Source: JAEUTH01 sp044230205 (GTDB lineage: Bacteria; Bacteroidota; Bacteroidia; AKYH767-A; OLB10). From it: a DNA stretch of 64,000 nt. Shown one piece after another: positions 36,442 through 45,957 of the stretch. The position numbers and the translations under genes were made by a program. The stretch lies in assembly GCA_044230205.1 (NCBI GenBank), contig JBGARN010000004.1, forward strand, positions 1 through 64,000, written 5' to 3'. The stretch's first letter is position 1. Each line of letters begins with the position of its first letter. The notes under the pieces were generated by a model. That model ran no database searches. It was not told the DNA's origin and saw only the letters and a list, made by a program, of their open reading frames with translations.

Positions 36442-37446
36442 TCAGCTTAAAATTTTCCTGGCTTGCTGTACGTCAGCTTTCATCTGTTCAATGAGGCTCT
36501 CCTTATCAGGAAATTTTAATTCATCACGTAATCGTTCTGCAAAAGTGATGGTGATAGTTTCACCATAAATGTCTTTATCAAAATCAAGAATAAAAACTTC
36601 AATGCTGCGTGCGCCATTATCAAAAGTGGGACGGGTGCCGATGTTGAGTGCGCCAAACAAGGTTTCGGCACTTCGACTTCGCTCAGTGTGACCCTTGTTT
36701 AGGGTTCGAAGTTGCTGCGTGTCCGAATTGCCAGTTGCCCATTGCCCATTGCCCATTGCCACCTTTACTGCATACACCCCGTTAGCCGGAATAAGTTTAT
36801 AATTTTCTACCTGGATGTTTGCTGTAGGAAAGCCAAGCTGGCGTCCTAATTTATGTCCCTCTACCACTTTACCGGTAAGAGCATACGGATATCCTAAAAA
36901 TTCGGTGGCTATATGCACGTTACCTTCAAGCAAGGCATTTCTTATTTTGGTACTGCTTACGGCCACATCATGCACATCCTGTTCGGGTATTTGTTCTACT
37001 TCGAAATTGTATAAAGGGGCAAGATCGGCAAGTTCGTTAAAGCTGCCTTCGCGGTTGCGGCCAAAATGATGATCGTAACCGATTACCAATTTTTTTACAC
37101 CTAACTTATTAACGAGTATGTCGCGAACAAATTCAGTGGAGCTTAATCTTGAAAATTGTTTTGAAAACGGGTGTACAATCAGATGGTCAACTCCGTATTG
37201 CTCCAGCAAAAGTTTTTTTTCGTCAAGTGTGTTTAACAATTGCAATCCATGATCATCAGGAAACAATACCATACGCGGATGCGGGAAAAAAGTAAGCACC
37301 ACCACCTCGCCATTATTTGCAGTTGCAATTTCTTTAAGCCGCTGAATAATTTTCTGATGGCCAATATGCACACCATCAAATGTGCCGATAGTTACAACGG
37401 CTTCATTAACCGGTACGAATTCTTCTATGGAGTTGTAAACTTTCAA
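36442..37446 (-). CDS. ribF: Bifunctional riboflavin kinase / FAD synthetase with an in-frame repeat insertion
   Basis: 334 residues, about 25-30 longer than usual. Converts riboflavin to FMN and FMN to FAD. The FAD synthetase domain has TIGTFDGVHIGHQ near 20-32 and SSTKIRNALLEG; the flavokinase domain has HKLGRQLGFPTANI and ANGVYAVKV, then continues with NIGTRPTFDNG and FDKDIYGE. Between these two kinase blocks, residues about 227-264 (GNGQWATGNSDTQQ... HTERSRSAETLFG) are foreign to the family and correspond to a 7-bp tandem repeat (36728-36762) and a palindrome (36655-36700). The frame stays open, and the insertion lies in a surface loop between strands, so the enzyme may remain active. Confidence 0.93.
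   Translation of the reverse strand: MKVYNSIEEFVPVNEAVVTIGTFDGVHIGHQKIIQRLKEIATANNGEVVVLTFFPHPRMVLFPDDHGLQLLNTLDEKKLLLEQYGVDHLIVHPFSKQFSRLSSTEFVRDILVNKLGVKKLVIGYDHHFGRNREGSFNELADLAPLYNFEVEQIPEQDVHDVAVSSTKIRNALLEGNVHIATEFLGYPYALTGKVVEGHKLGRQLGFPTANIQVENYKLIPANGVYAVKVAMGNGQWATGNSDTQQLRTLNKGHTERSRSAETLFGALNIGTRPTFDNGARSIEVFILDFDKDIYGETITITFAERLRDELKFPDKESLIEQMKADVQQARKILS
36655..36700. repeat. Palindromic element inside ribF
   Basis: Arms AAACAAGG (36655-36662) and CCTTGTTT (36693-36700) enclose an inner imperfect hairpin with CACT/AGTG (plus-strand CACTTCGACTTCGCTCAGTG). Translated on the minus strand it gives the NKGHTERSRSAETLF segment. I know this CTTCGACTTCGCTCAG motif as a dispersed repeat in Bacteroidota genomes. 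Confidence 0.8.
36728..36762. repeat. Five-copy 7-bp tandem repeat (TTGCCCA) inside ribF
   Basis: Units: TTGCCAG, three exact TTGCCCA, and TTGCCAC. On the coding strand this reads as TGGGCAA repeats and translates to GNGQWATGNS. Five units are 35 bp, and the whole insertion keeps the frame. Confidence 0.9.
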
Positions 37447-37509
37447 GCAGTGAATTTAGTTGATGCAAATGAGAGGAAAATTGTTTAAAGTGGAAAGGGG
37501 AAGTCTGAG

Positions 37510-38148
37510 TCACGGATTAAAGTAAATCGAGTTGTCAATATAAAAGACAGTATCAATAAATCTCAAGATTCCATTTTCAGTTAAAACGTTTTCATCATGT
37601 AAGTCTTAAACAATTATTCCTAATGCCGAATTGAAATAGTCATGATTCCTTGTGTTTATAAATCCATTGTTTTCCATAAATTGCTTTACTTTTTCCAGGT
37701 CGGTTTGTTCTGTGGCTTTAACAAAAGGTTGTGAAACCAATGCGTAAAGTATTTCCCTGTCTTGATAAAAACCCTCAAGCGTATAAGCGGTGTCAGGAAA
37801 AAAATAATTGTGCAACAGGAGGTTGATAAAATAATCCTCCCAGGAGGAATAGTAAATGGAATCGTTCAGTTTATAAACAAAATGTCCGCTTTTCAGATAA
37901 ACTTTTTGCTCTGCCCCCTCTGAAATATAATTTTCTAGCGGAATAGAATTAATCCAGAGATTATGTTCGCTGATAAAACCTTTCAGGATTTGGGTTTCCT
38001 GTGCTTTGTACTGCTTTGTTTTTGTAGCCATTGAGCTTGCTGGCGCGCTTGCTCTAAGGTAACAGGCGGCTGTTTGGATAATTGCTCCATGGCCAACTTT
38101 GTTCTTTCCTGAAATGATATCTTGTAGTTCATGTTTTATTTTTTGCAC
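37510..38148 (-). pseudogene. Polyvalent-protein-kinase-like gene interrupted by a stop codon
   Basis: The frame starts with GTG 38148 (M-QKIKHELQDIISGK). It has a glycine-poor nucleotide loop SEGAEQKVYL, then Lys93 in FVYKLND, and runs to TAA at 37608-37606 after 180 codons. The same frame continues past the stop with DLHDENVLTENG and RFIDTVFY, ending at TGA 37512-37510. These resemble a kinase catalytic loop (D-x-H-x-x-N) and the metal-binding Asp. Relatives I recall read L-E-D-L-H-D-E-N, so TAA most likely replaced GAA. The product would lack the catalytic loop. This small kinase type is typical of phage and plasmid 'polyvalent' proteins, pointing to a decayed mobile element. Confidence 0.78.
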
Positions 38149-38180
38149 ATACAAATATAGTTAATAGCTTGATCAGGCAA

Positions 38181-38276
38181 TTAATCTCTCCGAGTATGAG
38201 TTACCATACAATCTGTATACTCAGCCGCATTGCCTTCCTGTAACAATTTACGGGCTTCTGCAAAATGCCAGCACAA
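38181..38276 (-). pseudogene. Possible 31-codon coding remnant upstream of the kinase-like gene
   Basis: On the minus strand a frame without an ATG start gives LCWHFAEARKLLQEGNAAEY and ends MVTHTRRD before TAA at 38183-38181. The composition (EARKLLQEG) looks like a helical protein end rather than random DNA. It lies about 30 bp before the kinase-like gene in the same direction, so it may be the tail of a second gene from the same decayed element. Weak evidence. Confidence 0.3.
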
Positions 38277-38341
38277 TTATTCTGCCTGCATTATGCTAAT
38301 CCCAGCAACATTTAACGATAGCCAAAGTTTAAACTCAACTA

Positions 38342-40834
38342 TTATTTCCCGCCACCCGGCATGCCGCCCATTCCGTTACTGTCTTCACCTTGTTTCAAAT
38401 CATCATTCTTGATTCCTTTTTTCTTACTGTTGTTGAAAGACACTTTGCCAAAGCGGTAATCAAAACTTACCCGCACACCAAGAAAGAAAAATTTATTGTT
38501 GCTGTTGTAGGTAAAGCCTTCACCTGAATAATCATTTTTAAAATGAATATAAGGCGTAAGGAAATTATCAAGCCCGAATCCAATGCCACCTTTTTCGTTT
38601 TTAAACTCGCGCCTTGCACTCATGTTATAGAAATAGAAAGAGGTTGATTTGCCCTGCAAACTGTATTTAGGTCCGCTGAAATTTCCAAACACCTGAACAC
38701 CCCATGTTTTATTGAATTTATAATTTCCATAAAGATTCACATTGTAATTGATACCATCATTGCTCAAATCGCTTTCAGTGCTTTTTACGGTATAATAGTA
38801 AAGATTAAAGTTGCCGCCAATCACCAGTTTCTTGATGATGATATTTGAACTGAGGCTTAATCCTGTTGTAGTGTTTTCTCCAATGTTGGCATAAGTGGTT
38901 TGATAAATTCCCTTATCTACAAATCTTATGCTTTCAATGGCATTGTTGGTAAAGCGATGATAAACGGAAGTATTTATGGAACCAAATTTACGATAGAGGC
39001 TATGGCCAAATTCAAATGAGTGGCTTTTTTCAGGCTCAAGATTGGGATTACCATAGCTGATATTAGTAGGATCGCTTTGGTTGATATATGGATTCAGATA
39101 ATTCATGCTGGGGCGTTGTATACGCTGTGTATAGCTTAACTTCAAACTGTACTTAGCACTCTTTGTATAGGAAACTGTTCCGCTTGGCACCAGGTTGTTG
39201 TACGAACTGCTGAATGGAGGATTTTCTGATGCGTTATCAAACTTGCCTTCTATTTCAGTTGCTTCATAACGTGCTCCGGCCTTTAATCCCCATTTGCCGA
39301 ATGTGGCCGAGCCCTGTGCATATCCAGCATAAATATTCTGCCCGTAATCGAAAATATTATTGCGCGAATAAACCGGAACAAATTCGCCTGTAGCATAATT
39401 GAGCGTATCATAATGATAGTCGCTCTTTACATCGCGTAAAATAGTTTTTGCTCCAATATCAAGACTTATTTTTTTTGTGAACGGATGCACATAATCTAAC
39501 TGGAAAGTAGTTTCGGTGTTATTGCTTTTGTTGAGACTCTGCTCTTTATAAAAACCATTCTGCAATGTATCGCGCTGCGAATCGTAATCGGTATTGCTGT
39601 TGCTGCTGGTTTGCTGTGCTGATACTGTGAACTCCTGGTCAGGTTTTGAAAACGTGCGCTTATAGTCGAGGTTAGCATCATAACCCAACCGGTTTGTTTT
39701 CACATCAGTGTGATTGGTAAATAAATCATAGAAGTTAGTATTGTCAAATGAGGTAAGATTATCTGTTTCGCTTTTGTTTTTGTTGATCATTCCATTTAGC
39801 CTGAATGAAGCGGTAAGTGAATTTTTACTGTTGATATCATAATCGGCATTAAGCTGCGCATAGGGCCCCATTCCAAATACCGAACTGTTGCCCTCCTGTT
39901 TAAGATAATTTATTACTACTCCGTTTTCCGTAGTGCGAATGGTATTCACATCACCTTTGCCTCTGTAACCAAATCCTCCTATATTAATTCCTGTTCCAAA
40001 GCGGCCTTGCCGGTAATTGAGGCTTCCGAACAAATTACTTGAGCGTGTTCCGGCACCTGCATTCACACTTCCGCTCAGCCCTTCAATGTTTTTCTTTTTG
40101 GTGATGATATTGATGATTCCGCCTGTTCCTTCGGCATCATACTTGGCTGATGGGCTGGTGATCACCTCCACTTTTTCAATTTCATCTGCCGGAATCATTT
40201 TCATGGCATCTGCAACTGTGGCAGCCATTATGTTGGATGGCTTATTATTGATAAGCACTTTCACATTTTGTGTTCCGCGCAATTCAACATTACCATCAAG
40301 GTCAACGGTAACCATTGGCACTTTGCGCAATACATCCTGTGCATTGCCGCCTTTAACTGATATATCTTTACTGGCATTGTAAACAATCTTGTCAATATTG
40401 TTTTCAATCAATGGCGCCTGTTCTTCAACGGTGGCTTCTTTAAGCACTTTTGTATTGGGCCTGAAAAGTACTTTGCCAAGTTCAATATTCGTTTTTTTAT
40501 CAGTTATTTCAATAGAATCAATAGTGTCAGTATGATAGCCGATAAACGATATGCTTAAACGGTATTTGCCGTTTTTAATGTTCTTAAGTTTAAAATGTCC
40601 TTTTTCATCAGAAACAACTCCGTCAAGCGGTTTTGATTTATCGCTCATTTTATAAAGCGCCACACTGGCAAACTCCACTGGTTTTTGAGTATTGGCATCG
40701 GTTATTGTGCCTGAAATTTTGCCGTCATAAATTTTTGGCGCTGCTGCACCCCCGGTTAATCCTCCAGGAAATTGCGCATGCAGCTGAGCAGTAATCAAAA
40801 CAATAAATAACGTTAGGTAAAATCTTGGTGTCAT
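38342..40834 (-). CDS. TonB-dependent outer-membrane receptor (OMP_b-brl_3 type)
   Basis: 830 residues from ATG 40834 (a GTG at 40870 is less likely because MTPRFYLTLFIVL... is a good signal peptide). A CarboxypepD_reg-like domain (DGKISGTITDANTQKP, about 35-120) is followed by the plug (RKVPMVTVDLDGNVELRGTQ, then INNKPS and YDAEGTGGIINIITKK, about 145-255) and a barrel of about 560 residues with RIQRPSMNYLNPYINQSDP. The tail GMGGMPGGGK is Gly/Met/Pro-rich, extends past the barrel and is unusual. The cargo cannot be read from the sequence. Receptors of this subgroup are often linked to secretion or metal or peptide uptake rather than SusC-type glycan import. No SusD partner is adjacent. Confidence 0.9.
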   Translation of the reverse strand: MTPRFYLTLFIVLITAQLHAQFPGGLTGGAAAPKIYDGKISGTITDANTQKPVEFASVALYKMSDKSKPLDGVVSDEKGHFKLKNIKNGKYRLSISFIGYHTDTIDSIEITDKKTNIELGKVLFRPNTKVLKEATVEEQAPLIENNIDKIVYNASKDISVKGGNAQDVLRKVPMVTVDLDGNVELRGTQNVKVLINNKPSNIMAATVADAMKMIPADEIEKVEVITSPSAKYDAEGTGGIINIITKKKNIEGLSGSVNAGAGTRSSNLFGSLNYRQGRFGTGINIGGFGYRGKGDVNTIRTTENGVVINYLKQEGNSSVFGMGPYAQLNADYDINSKNSLTASFRLNGMINKNKSETDNLTSFDNTNFYDLFTNHTDVKTNRLGYDANLDYKRTFSKPDQEFTVSAQQTSSNSNTDYDSQRDTLQNGFYKEQSLNKSNNTETTFQLDYVHPFTKKISLDIGAKTILRDVKSDYHYDTLNYATGEFVPVYSRNNIFDYGQNIYAGYAQGSATFGKWGLKAGARYEATEIEGKFDNASENPPFSSSYNNLVPSGTVSYTKSAKYSLKLSYTQRIQRPSMNYLNPYINQSDPTNISYGNPNLEPEKSHSFEFGHSLYRKFGSINTSVYHRFTNNAIESIRFVDKGIYQTTYANIGENTTTGLSLSSNIIIKKLVIGGNFNLYYYTVKSTESDLSNDGINYNVNLYGNYKFNKTWGVQVFGNFSGPKYSLQGKSTSFYFYNMSARREFKNEKGGIGFGLDNFLTPYIHFKNDYSGEGFTYNSNNKFFFLGVRVSFDYRFGKVSFNNSKKKGIKNDDLKQGEDSNGMGGMPGGGK

Positions 40835-40957
40835 GAAACGCTTTTTAAAACGACAATATTTAGATAACACATTAGTGAATGATAAGTTAAATACAAGACA
40901 TAAAAGTGGCGATGATATTTTAAATTACCATCGCCATCACTATATTTTTAAAAAGAA

Positions 40958-42250
40958 TTAACGTCTCATTAATGCTTCAATTTCGTCCACCTCAATCGGA
41001 ATATTTTTCATCAGATCAATTTGCCCGGTTTCTGTAATTACAAAATCGTTTTCAATTCGTATTCCAAGGTTTTCTTCGGGTATATATATGCCGGGTTCAA
41101 CCGTAAAAACCATTCCGGCTTGCATGGGTTCATACTTATTGCCGATATCGTGAATATCCAGCCCCAGAAAATGTGATGTGCCATGCATGAAATACTTTTT
41201 ATAAAGCGGTAGTTTTTCGGGATCCTGCTTTGCCACTTCATCAGCCTTAAGTAAGCCAAGCTGAATAAGTTCCTGTTCCATCAGTTTGCCAACCTCCTTA
41301 TGATAGGCTTCTATGGTATTTCCCGGCACCAGCATTTTACTTGCAGCACGGAACACACGAAGAACAGCATTGTAAACATCTCTTTGCCGCTGGGTAAATT
41401 TTCCGCTCACAGGGAAACATCTTGTTAAGTCCGATGCATAGTTAGCATAATCAGCGCCAAAGTCCAGCAATATAACATCGCCATCCCTGCATTCGCGGTT
41501 ATTGTCATTATAGTGCAGCACGCATGCACTGGGTCCGCTTGCTATTATTGGATAATACGCATGTCCATTAGCGCGGTTCATTAAAAACTCGTGTGTAATT
41601 TCTGCTTCAATCTCATACTCCATCACACCCGGCTTAATGAATTTTAAAATTCTTCTAACAGCTTTTTCGGTAATGTTACAGGCGGTTTGCATAGCATCAA
41701 TTTCGGCTTGCTGCTTTATGGCGCGCAGACCTGCCATTATAGGAGCTGAGCGATGGTAGTAATGAACAGGATAAGTTGACTTTAACTGATCGAAGAATCG
41801 CAAATCGCGATACGGAACAGTGTGCGTGTATCTGTCATTCTCATTGGTGTTGATATAAACATTGTCGCTGTGATGCATCAGTACGGGCAAGGTCATTGCA
41901 AAATTTTCCATCCACATAATGGTTTTGATGCCCGATGCTTCGCGGGCTTCTTCGACTGTATATTTATGTCCTTCCCAAACCGCAATTTCTTCATTGGTTT
42001 TGCGCAGAAATAGGATTTCGCGGTACTGCTCCAGGGGATGCTCAGGCGCAATAACTAAAATGGTTTGCTCCTGGTCAATTCCCGATAGGTAGAGCAAATC
42101 GCTTTGCTGCCTGAACTGAAAGGTTTGATCTCCAACTCTGGGCATCTCATCATTACTGTTGAAAAAAGCAATTGACCGGGTTTTCAGTTGTTTAACAAAG
42201 CGTTTACGATTTTCAATATAAAACGATTGTGGAAGTGGTTTGTATTTCAT
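40958..42250 (-). CDS. pepP: Xaa-Pro aminopeptidase (M24B)
   Basis: 430 residues. N-terminal creatinase-like domain (about 1-170), then the pita-bread peptidase domain with metal ligands in LLDFGADYANYASDLTRCFP (two Asp), HGTSHFLGLDIHD (His), EPGIY and RIENDF (two Glu). It removes N-terminal residues before proline and is cytoplasmic, with two manganese ions in the family. Length matches E. coli PepP (about 440). It lies downstream of nothing on its strand within 235 bp and divergent from sdhCAB. Confidence 0.94.
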   Translation of the reverse strand: MKYKPLPQSFYIENRKRFVKQLKTRSIAFFNSNDEMPRVGDQTFQFRQQSDLLYLSGIDQEQTILVIAPEHPLEQYREILFLRKTNEEIAVWEGHKYTVEEAREASGIKTIMWMENFAMTLPVLMHHSDNVYINTNENDRYTHTVPYRDLRFFDQLKSTYPVHYYHRSAPIMAGLRAIKQQAEIDAMQTACNITEKAVRRILKFIKPGVMEYEIEAEITHEFLMNRANGHAYYPIIASGPSACVLHYNDNNRECRDGDVILLDFGADYANYASDLTRCFPVSGKFTQRQRDVYNAVLRVFRAASKMLVPGNTIEAYHKEVGKLMEQELIQLGLLKADEVAKQDPEKLPLYKKYFMHGTSHFLGLDIHDIGNKYEPMQAGMVFTVEPGIYIPEENLGIRIENDFVITETGQIDLMKNIPIEVDEIEALMRR

Positions 42251-42431
42251 GGTACTTAGTATTAATAGTAATTAATTGCGCAAGTAACAAAAAACTAAAA
42301 TTATAACTTGTTAGCATAAACTTAAAACCTGTTACTGCTGTTTTTATAATTAATCAGACTAGTGAATTCAAAGAAATCGGGCTAAGAACCATGAATTTTT
42401 AGCAACAATTTGTTTACAATTGCAACGTAAT

Positions 42432-42439
42432 TAATTTCA
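42432..42439 (+). promoter_or_regulatory. Possible promoter of the sdhCAB operon
   Basis: TAATTTCA at 42432-42439 resembles TAnnTTTG (two mismatches) and has TTTG at 42409-42412, 19 bp upstream, as the -33 element. It would give a leader of about 40 nt before the sdhC ATG. Low-confidence motif call. Confidence 0.3.
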
Positions 42440-42485
42440 CACCGAAAAATAATCACTCCCATTCATTAAAATCGTTACTGCTACT

Positions 42486-43169
42486 ATGAACAAGTTTGCC
42501 ATATTATTCACCTCATCATTAGGTAGAAAGATAGTGATGTCATTAACCGGCCTTTTTCTCTGTTCTTTTTTAATTGTGCACTGTGGTGTTAATGCCTGCC
42601 TGTTTGTAAATGACGAAGGGCTTACTTTTAATGCTGCTGCACATTTTATGGAAAGCAATATCCTTATACGCACAATTGAAATAGGCTTGTTTGCAGCAAT
42701 TATTATTCATGTACTGCAGGCGATAGTATTAACTATGCAAAACAGTAAGGCAAGAGGGAAGAATAAATATAATGTTCAGAAATTTGGTGAAACCAGCACA
42801 TGGTATTCGCGCAACATGGGTATTTTAGGAACTATTGTTTTCTTCTTTTTAGTAGTGCATCTCATCAACTTCTTTATCGGTTTACGTTTTGATGAAGTTT
42901 ATAAATATGGCGAAGATGCAAATGGCCATGCTAATCTTTATGCCAATGTAAAAGACTGTTTTTCCAATACATGGGTTTCGGTATTTTATGTCTTTTGTAT
43001 GATTGCCATGGGCTTTCATTTACAACATGGTTTTGCCAGTGGCTTTCAGACACTGGGCATCAATCATCATTATTATACTCCGCTTATTAAGAAAATAGGT
43101 TATTTTTTTTCTGTACTAATTCCTGCGGTATTTGCAGCTATGCCCATTTACTTCCTGCTAAAATTTTAA
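42486..43169 (+). CDS. sdhC: Succinate dehydrogenase cytochrome b558 subunit
   Basis: 227 residues with five hydrophobic helices (IVMSLTGLFLCSFLIVHCGV, IGLFAAIIIHVLQAIVL, GILGTIVFFFLVVHLINFFI, FYVFCMIAMGFHLQHGF, FSVLIPAVFAAMPIYFLL). Histidines in the helices (FLIVHC, IIIHVLQ, VVHLINFF, GFHLQHG) are the expected ligands for two haems b. This single-subunit membrane anchor is the B-type arrangement of Bacteroidota. It anchors SdhAB and passes electrons to menaquinone. First gene of sdhCAB, 63 bp before sdhA. Confidence 0.93.
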   Translation: MNKFAILFTSSLGRKIVMSLTGLFLCSFLIVHCGVNACLFVNDEGLTFNAAAHFMESNILIRTIEIGLFAAIIIHVLQAIVLTMQNSKARGKNKYNVQKFGETSTWYSRNMGILGTIVFFFLVVHLINFFIGLRFDEVYKYGEDANGHANLYANVKDCFSNTWVSVFYVFCMIAMGFHLQHGFASGFQTLGINHHYYTPLIKKIGYFFSVLIPAVFAAMPIYFLLKF

Positions 43170-43232
43170 TACCGGGCATGCAGTTGTAATTTAATAAAAC
43201 CCAATTCAATTAAAGATCATTTTCCAAAGCTT

Positions 43233-45152
43233 ATGACACTCGATCCGAAAACACCCAAAGGCACTCCGTTAGCTGACAAATGGAAAACAGCCAAGTTCAA
43301 TTATAAATTAGTTAACCCGGCTAATAAACGTAAGTACGATATCATTATAGTGGGTACAGGTTTAGCGGGTGCTTCAGCCGCAGCATCACTGGCTGAACTG
43401 GGCTATAATGTTAAAACATTTTGCTTCCAGGATTCACCAAGGCGTGCTCATAGTATAGCAGCACAGGGAGGTATAAATGCAGCAAAAAATTATCGTAATG
43501 ATGGGGATAGTATATACCGGTTGTTTTATGATACTATTAAAGGAGGTGATTACCGTGCGCGCGAAGCCAATGTTTACAGGCTTGCCGAAGTGAGTGTAAA
43601 TATTATTGATCAGTGTGTGGCGCAGGGAGTTCCTTTTGCACGTGAGTATGGTGGATTGTTGGATAACCGTTCATTTGGTGGTGCACAGGTTTCACGAACA
43701 TTTTATGCACGGGGTCAAACAGGGCAACAATTACTTTTAGGTGCCTACTCAGCCATGAACCGGCAAATAGCCACCGGTATGATAAAAAGCTACACCCGCC
43801 ACGAAATGCTTGACCTGGTTGTAAAAGATGGAAAAGCTGCAGGTGTAATTGTAAGAGATATGATTACCGGTGAAATTGAGCGACATGCCGCTCATGCTGT
43901 ATTGCTTTGTACAGGTGGTTATGGCAATGTATTTTACCTGACTACTTATGCACGCGGAAGCAACGCCACAGCAATATGGCGCGCACATAAAAAAGGTGCA
44001 TTTTTCGGTAACCCTTGTTATACGCAAATACATCCTACTTGCATTCCTGTAAGTGGTGATCACCAGAGTAAATTAACCCTGATGAGTGAATCGCTGAGGA
44101 ATGATGGCAGGGTGTGGTGCCCTAAAGCAAAAGGCGACAAGCGTAAAGCTGAAGCTATTCCTGAAGACGAGCGTGATTATTACCTGGAGCGCAAATATCC
44201 GTCATTCGGTAACCTTGTTCCTCGTGATATTGCATCGCGGGCAGCTAAGGAGCAATGCGATGCAGGTCATGGAGTTGGTGAAACTGGTTTGGCAGTGTAT
44301 CTTGATTTTGCTGATGCAATTAAACGATTGGGTAAGGCTAATGTAGAGGCAAAGTATGGTAACCTGTTTGATATGTATAAGCAAATTACAGGTGAGGACC
44401 CCTATACAACTCCCATGCGTATTTACCCTGCCGTGCATTATACCATGGGCGGACTTTGGGTTGATTATAACCTGATGACTACCATACCGGGTTTGTATGC
44501 TTTGGGAGAAGCTAATTTTAGTGATCATGGCGCCAACCGCCTGGGTGCGAGTGCCTTGATGCAGGGGTTGGCTGACGGATATTTTGTTATACCCTATACT
44601 ATTGGCGATTATCTTGCCGATGTGGAGCGAAAACCGGTAAGCACTGATGCGCCTGAGTTTGAAGCAGCAGAAAAAAATGTTCGCGAGCGTATCAATGCAA
44701 TATTGGAAATACGTGGTAATAAAACGGTGCATGAGTTTCAACGCGAATTGGGATTGATTATGTGGGAATATTGCGGAATGGCTCGCAACGATGCAGGTTT
44801 GAAAAAAGGTATGGAACTGATTAGCAAGCTGCGCGAAGACTATAAGAAAAATGTAATGGTACCCGGTGAAGCAGCTGAGTTGAATCAAAACCTTGAAAAA
44901 GCTATGCGCGTAGCCGATTACCTTGAATTGGGCGAATTGATGATGCGTGATGCATTAGAGCGTAAAGAAAGTTGTGGCGGACATTTCCGTGAAGAGTATC
45001 AAACACCTGACGGTGAAGCCATGCGCGATGATGAAAACTTCAGTTATGTAGCAGCATGGGAGTACAAGGGCGAAAGTGCAGCAGCATCAAATCTGCATAA
45101 AGAAGCATTGGATTATGAATTTATTAAACGCAGCCAGCGCAGCTATAAATAA
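43233..45152 (+). CDS. sdhA: Succinate dehydrogenase/fumarate reductase flavoprotein subunit
   Basis: 639 residues. FAD-binding YDIIIVGTGLAGASAAASLAE near 36-56; the covalent-FAD His is in PRRAHSIAAQGGIN; the active-site region HYTMGGLWVDYN and the C-terminal FAD loop ANRLGASALMQGLADGYFV are intact. It oxidises succinate to fumarate in the TCA cycle at the cytoplasmic face of the membrane. Its product is the substrate of FumC (13197-14591). Located between sdhC and sdhB. Confidence 0.97.
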   Translation: MTLDPKTPKGTPLADKWKTAKFNYKLVNPANKRKYDIIIVGTGLAGASAAASLAELGYNVKTFCFQDSPRRAHSIAAQGGINAAKNYRNDGDSIYRLFYDTIKGGDYRAREANVYRLAEVSVNIIDQCVAQGVPFAREYGGLLDNRSFGGAQVSRTFYARGQTGQQLLLGAYSAMNRQIATGMIKSYTRHEMLDLVVKDGKAAGVIVRDMITGEIERHAAHAVLLCTGGYGNVFYLTTYARGSNATAIWRAHKKGAFFGNPCYTQIHPTCIPVSGDHQSKLTLMSESLRNDGRVWCPKAKGDKRKAEAIPEDERDYYLERKYPSFGNLVPRDIASRAAKEQCDAGHGVGETGLAVYLDFADAIKRLGKANVEAKYGNLFDMYKQITGEDPYTTPMRIYPAVHYTMGGLWVDYNLMTTIPGLYALGEANFSDHGANRLGASALMQGLADGYFVIPYTIGDYLADVERKPVSTDAPEFEAAEKNVRERINAILEIRGNKTVHEFQRELGLIMWEYCGMARNDAGLKKGMELISKLREDYKKNVMVPGEAAELNQNLEKAMRVADYLELGELMMRDALERKESCGGHFREEYQTPDGEAMRDDENFSYVAAWEYKGESAAASNLHKEALDYEFIKRSQRSYK

Positions 45153-45192
45153 TCAGCTTCACTAACTATTTTAATGATTAGCAAATAATACT

Positions 45193-45936
45193 ATGAAAAT
45201 CACACTGAAAATCTGGCGTCAGAAAAACAAACAGTCACAGGGAAATTTTGAGACCTACCAGTTGGATAAAATTATTGAGGATATGTCATTCCTGGAAATG
45301 CTTGATGTATTAAATGAAAAGCTGACCAGGGAAGGGAAAGAACCGGTGGCATTTGATCACGATTGTCGTGAGGGTATTTGCGGCACATGCAGTATGTACA
45401 TTAACGGGCGGGCACATGGACCATTAAAAGGTGTTACTACCTGCCAGCTTCATATGCGAACGTTTAAGGATGGTGATACCATAGTTATAGAACCCTGGAG
45501 GGCCGCAGCATTCCCGGTATTACGCGACCTGGTGGTTGACCGCAGCGCTTTTGAACGCATTCAGCAAGCAGGCGGATTTATTTCTGTTAACACGGGTTCT
45601 GTGCCCGATGCCAATTCAATTCCCGTGGCCAAACAGGATGCCGATGAAGCGTTTAATTCAGCGGCTTGTATTGGTTGTGGTGCCTGCGTAGCAGCCTGTA
45701 AAAACGGCTCGGCTATGTTATTTGTTTCTGCAAAAGTTTCGCAATATGCTTTGTTACCGCAAGGTAAGGTGGAGAGACAGGAACGTGTGTTAAGAATGGT
45801 GGAGCAGATGGACAAAGAAGGCTTTGGAAATTGTACCAATACAGAGGCTTGCGAGGCTGAGTGCCCAAAGTCGATTTCGGTGAGCAATATCGGAAGGCTG
45901 AACCGCGAATACTTAATTGCCTCACTTTCAAAATAA
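45193..45936 (+). CDS. sdhB: Succinate dehydrogenase/fumarate reductase iron-sulfur subunit
   Basis: 247 residues. N-terminal ferredoxin domain with the 2Fe-2S ligands in DCREGICGTCSMYING and the later Cys in TTCQLH; C-terminal domain with CIGCGACVAACKNG and CTNTEACEAECPKSI for the 4Fe-4S and 3Fe-4S clusters. It carries electrons from SdhA to the haems and quinone site of SdhC. 40 bp after sdhA, last gene of the operon. Confidence 0.97.
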   Translation: MKITLKIWRQKNKQSQGNFETYQLDKIIEDMSFLEMLDVLNEKLTREGKEPVAFDHDCREGICGTCSMYINGRAHGPLKGVTTCQLHMRTFKDGDTIVIEPWRAAAFPVLRDLVVDRSAFERIQQAGGFISVNTGSVPDANSIPVAKQDADEAFNSAACIGCGACVAACKNGSAMLFVSAKVSQYALLPQGKVERQERVLRMVEQMDKEGFGNCTNTEACEAECPKSISVSNIGRLNREYLIASLSK

Positions 45937-45957
45937 GGTGATTAAATTTTTTTAATA

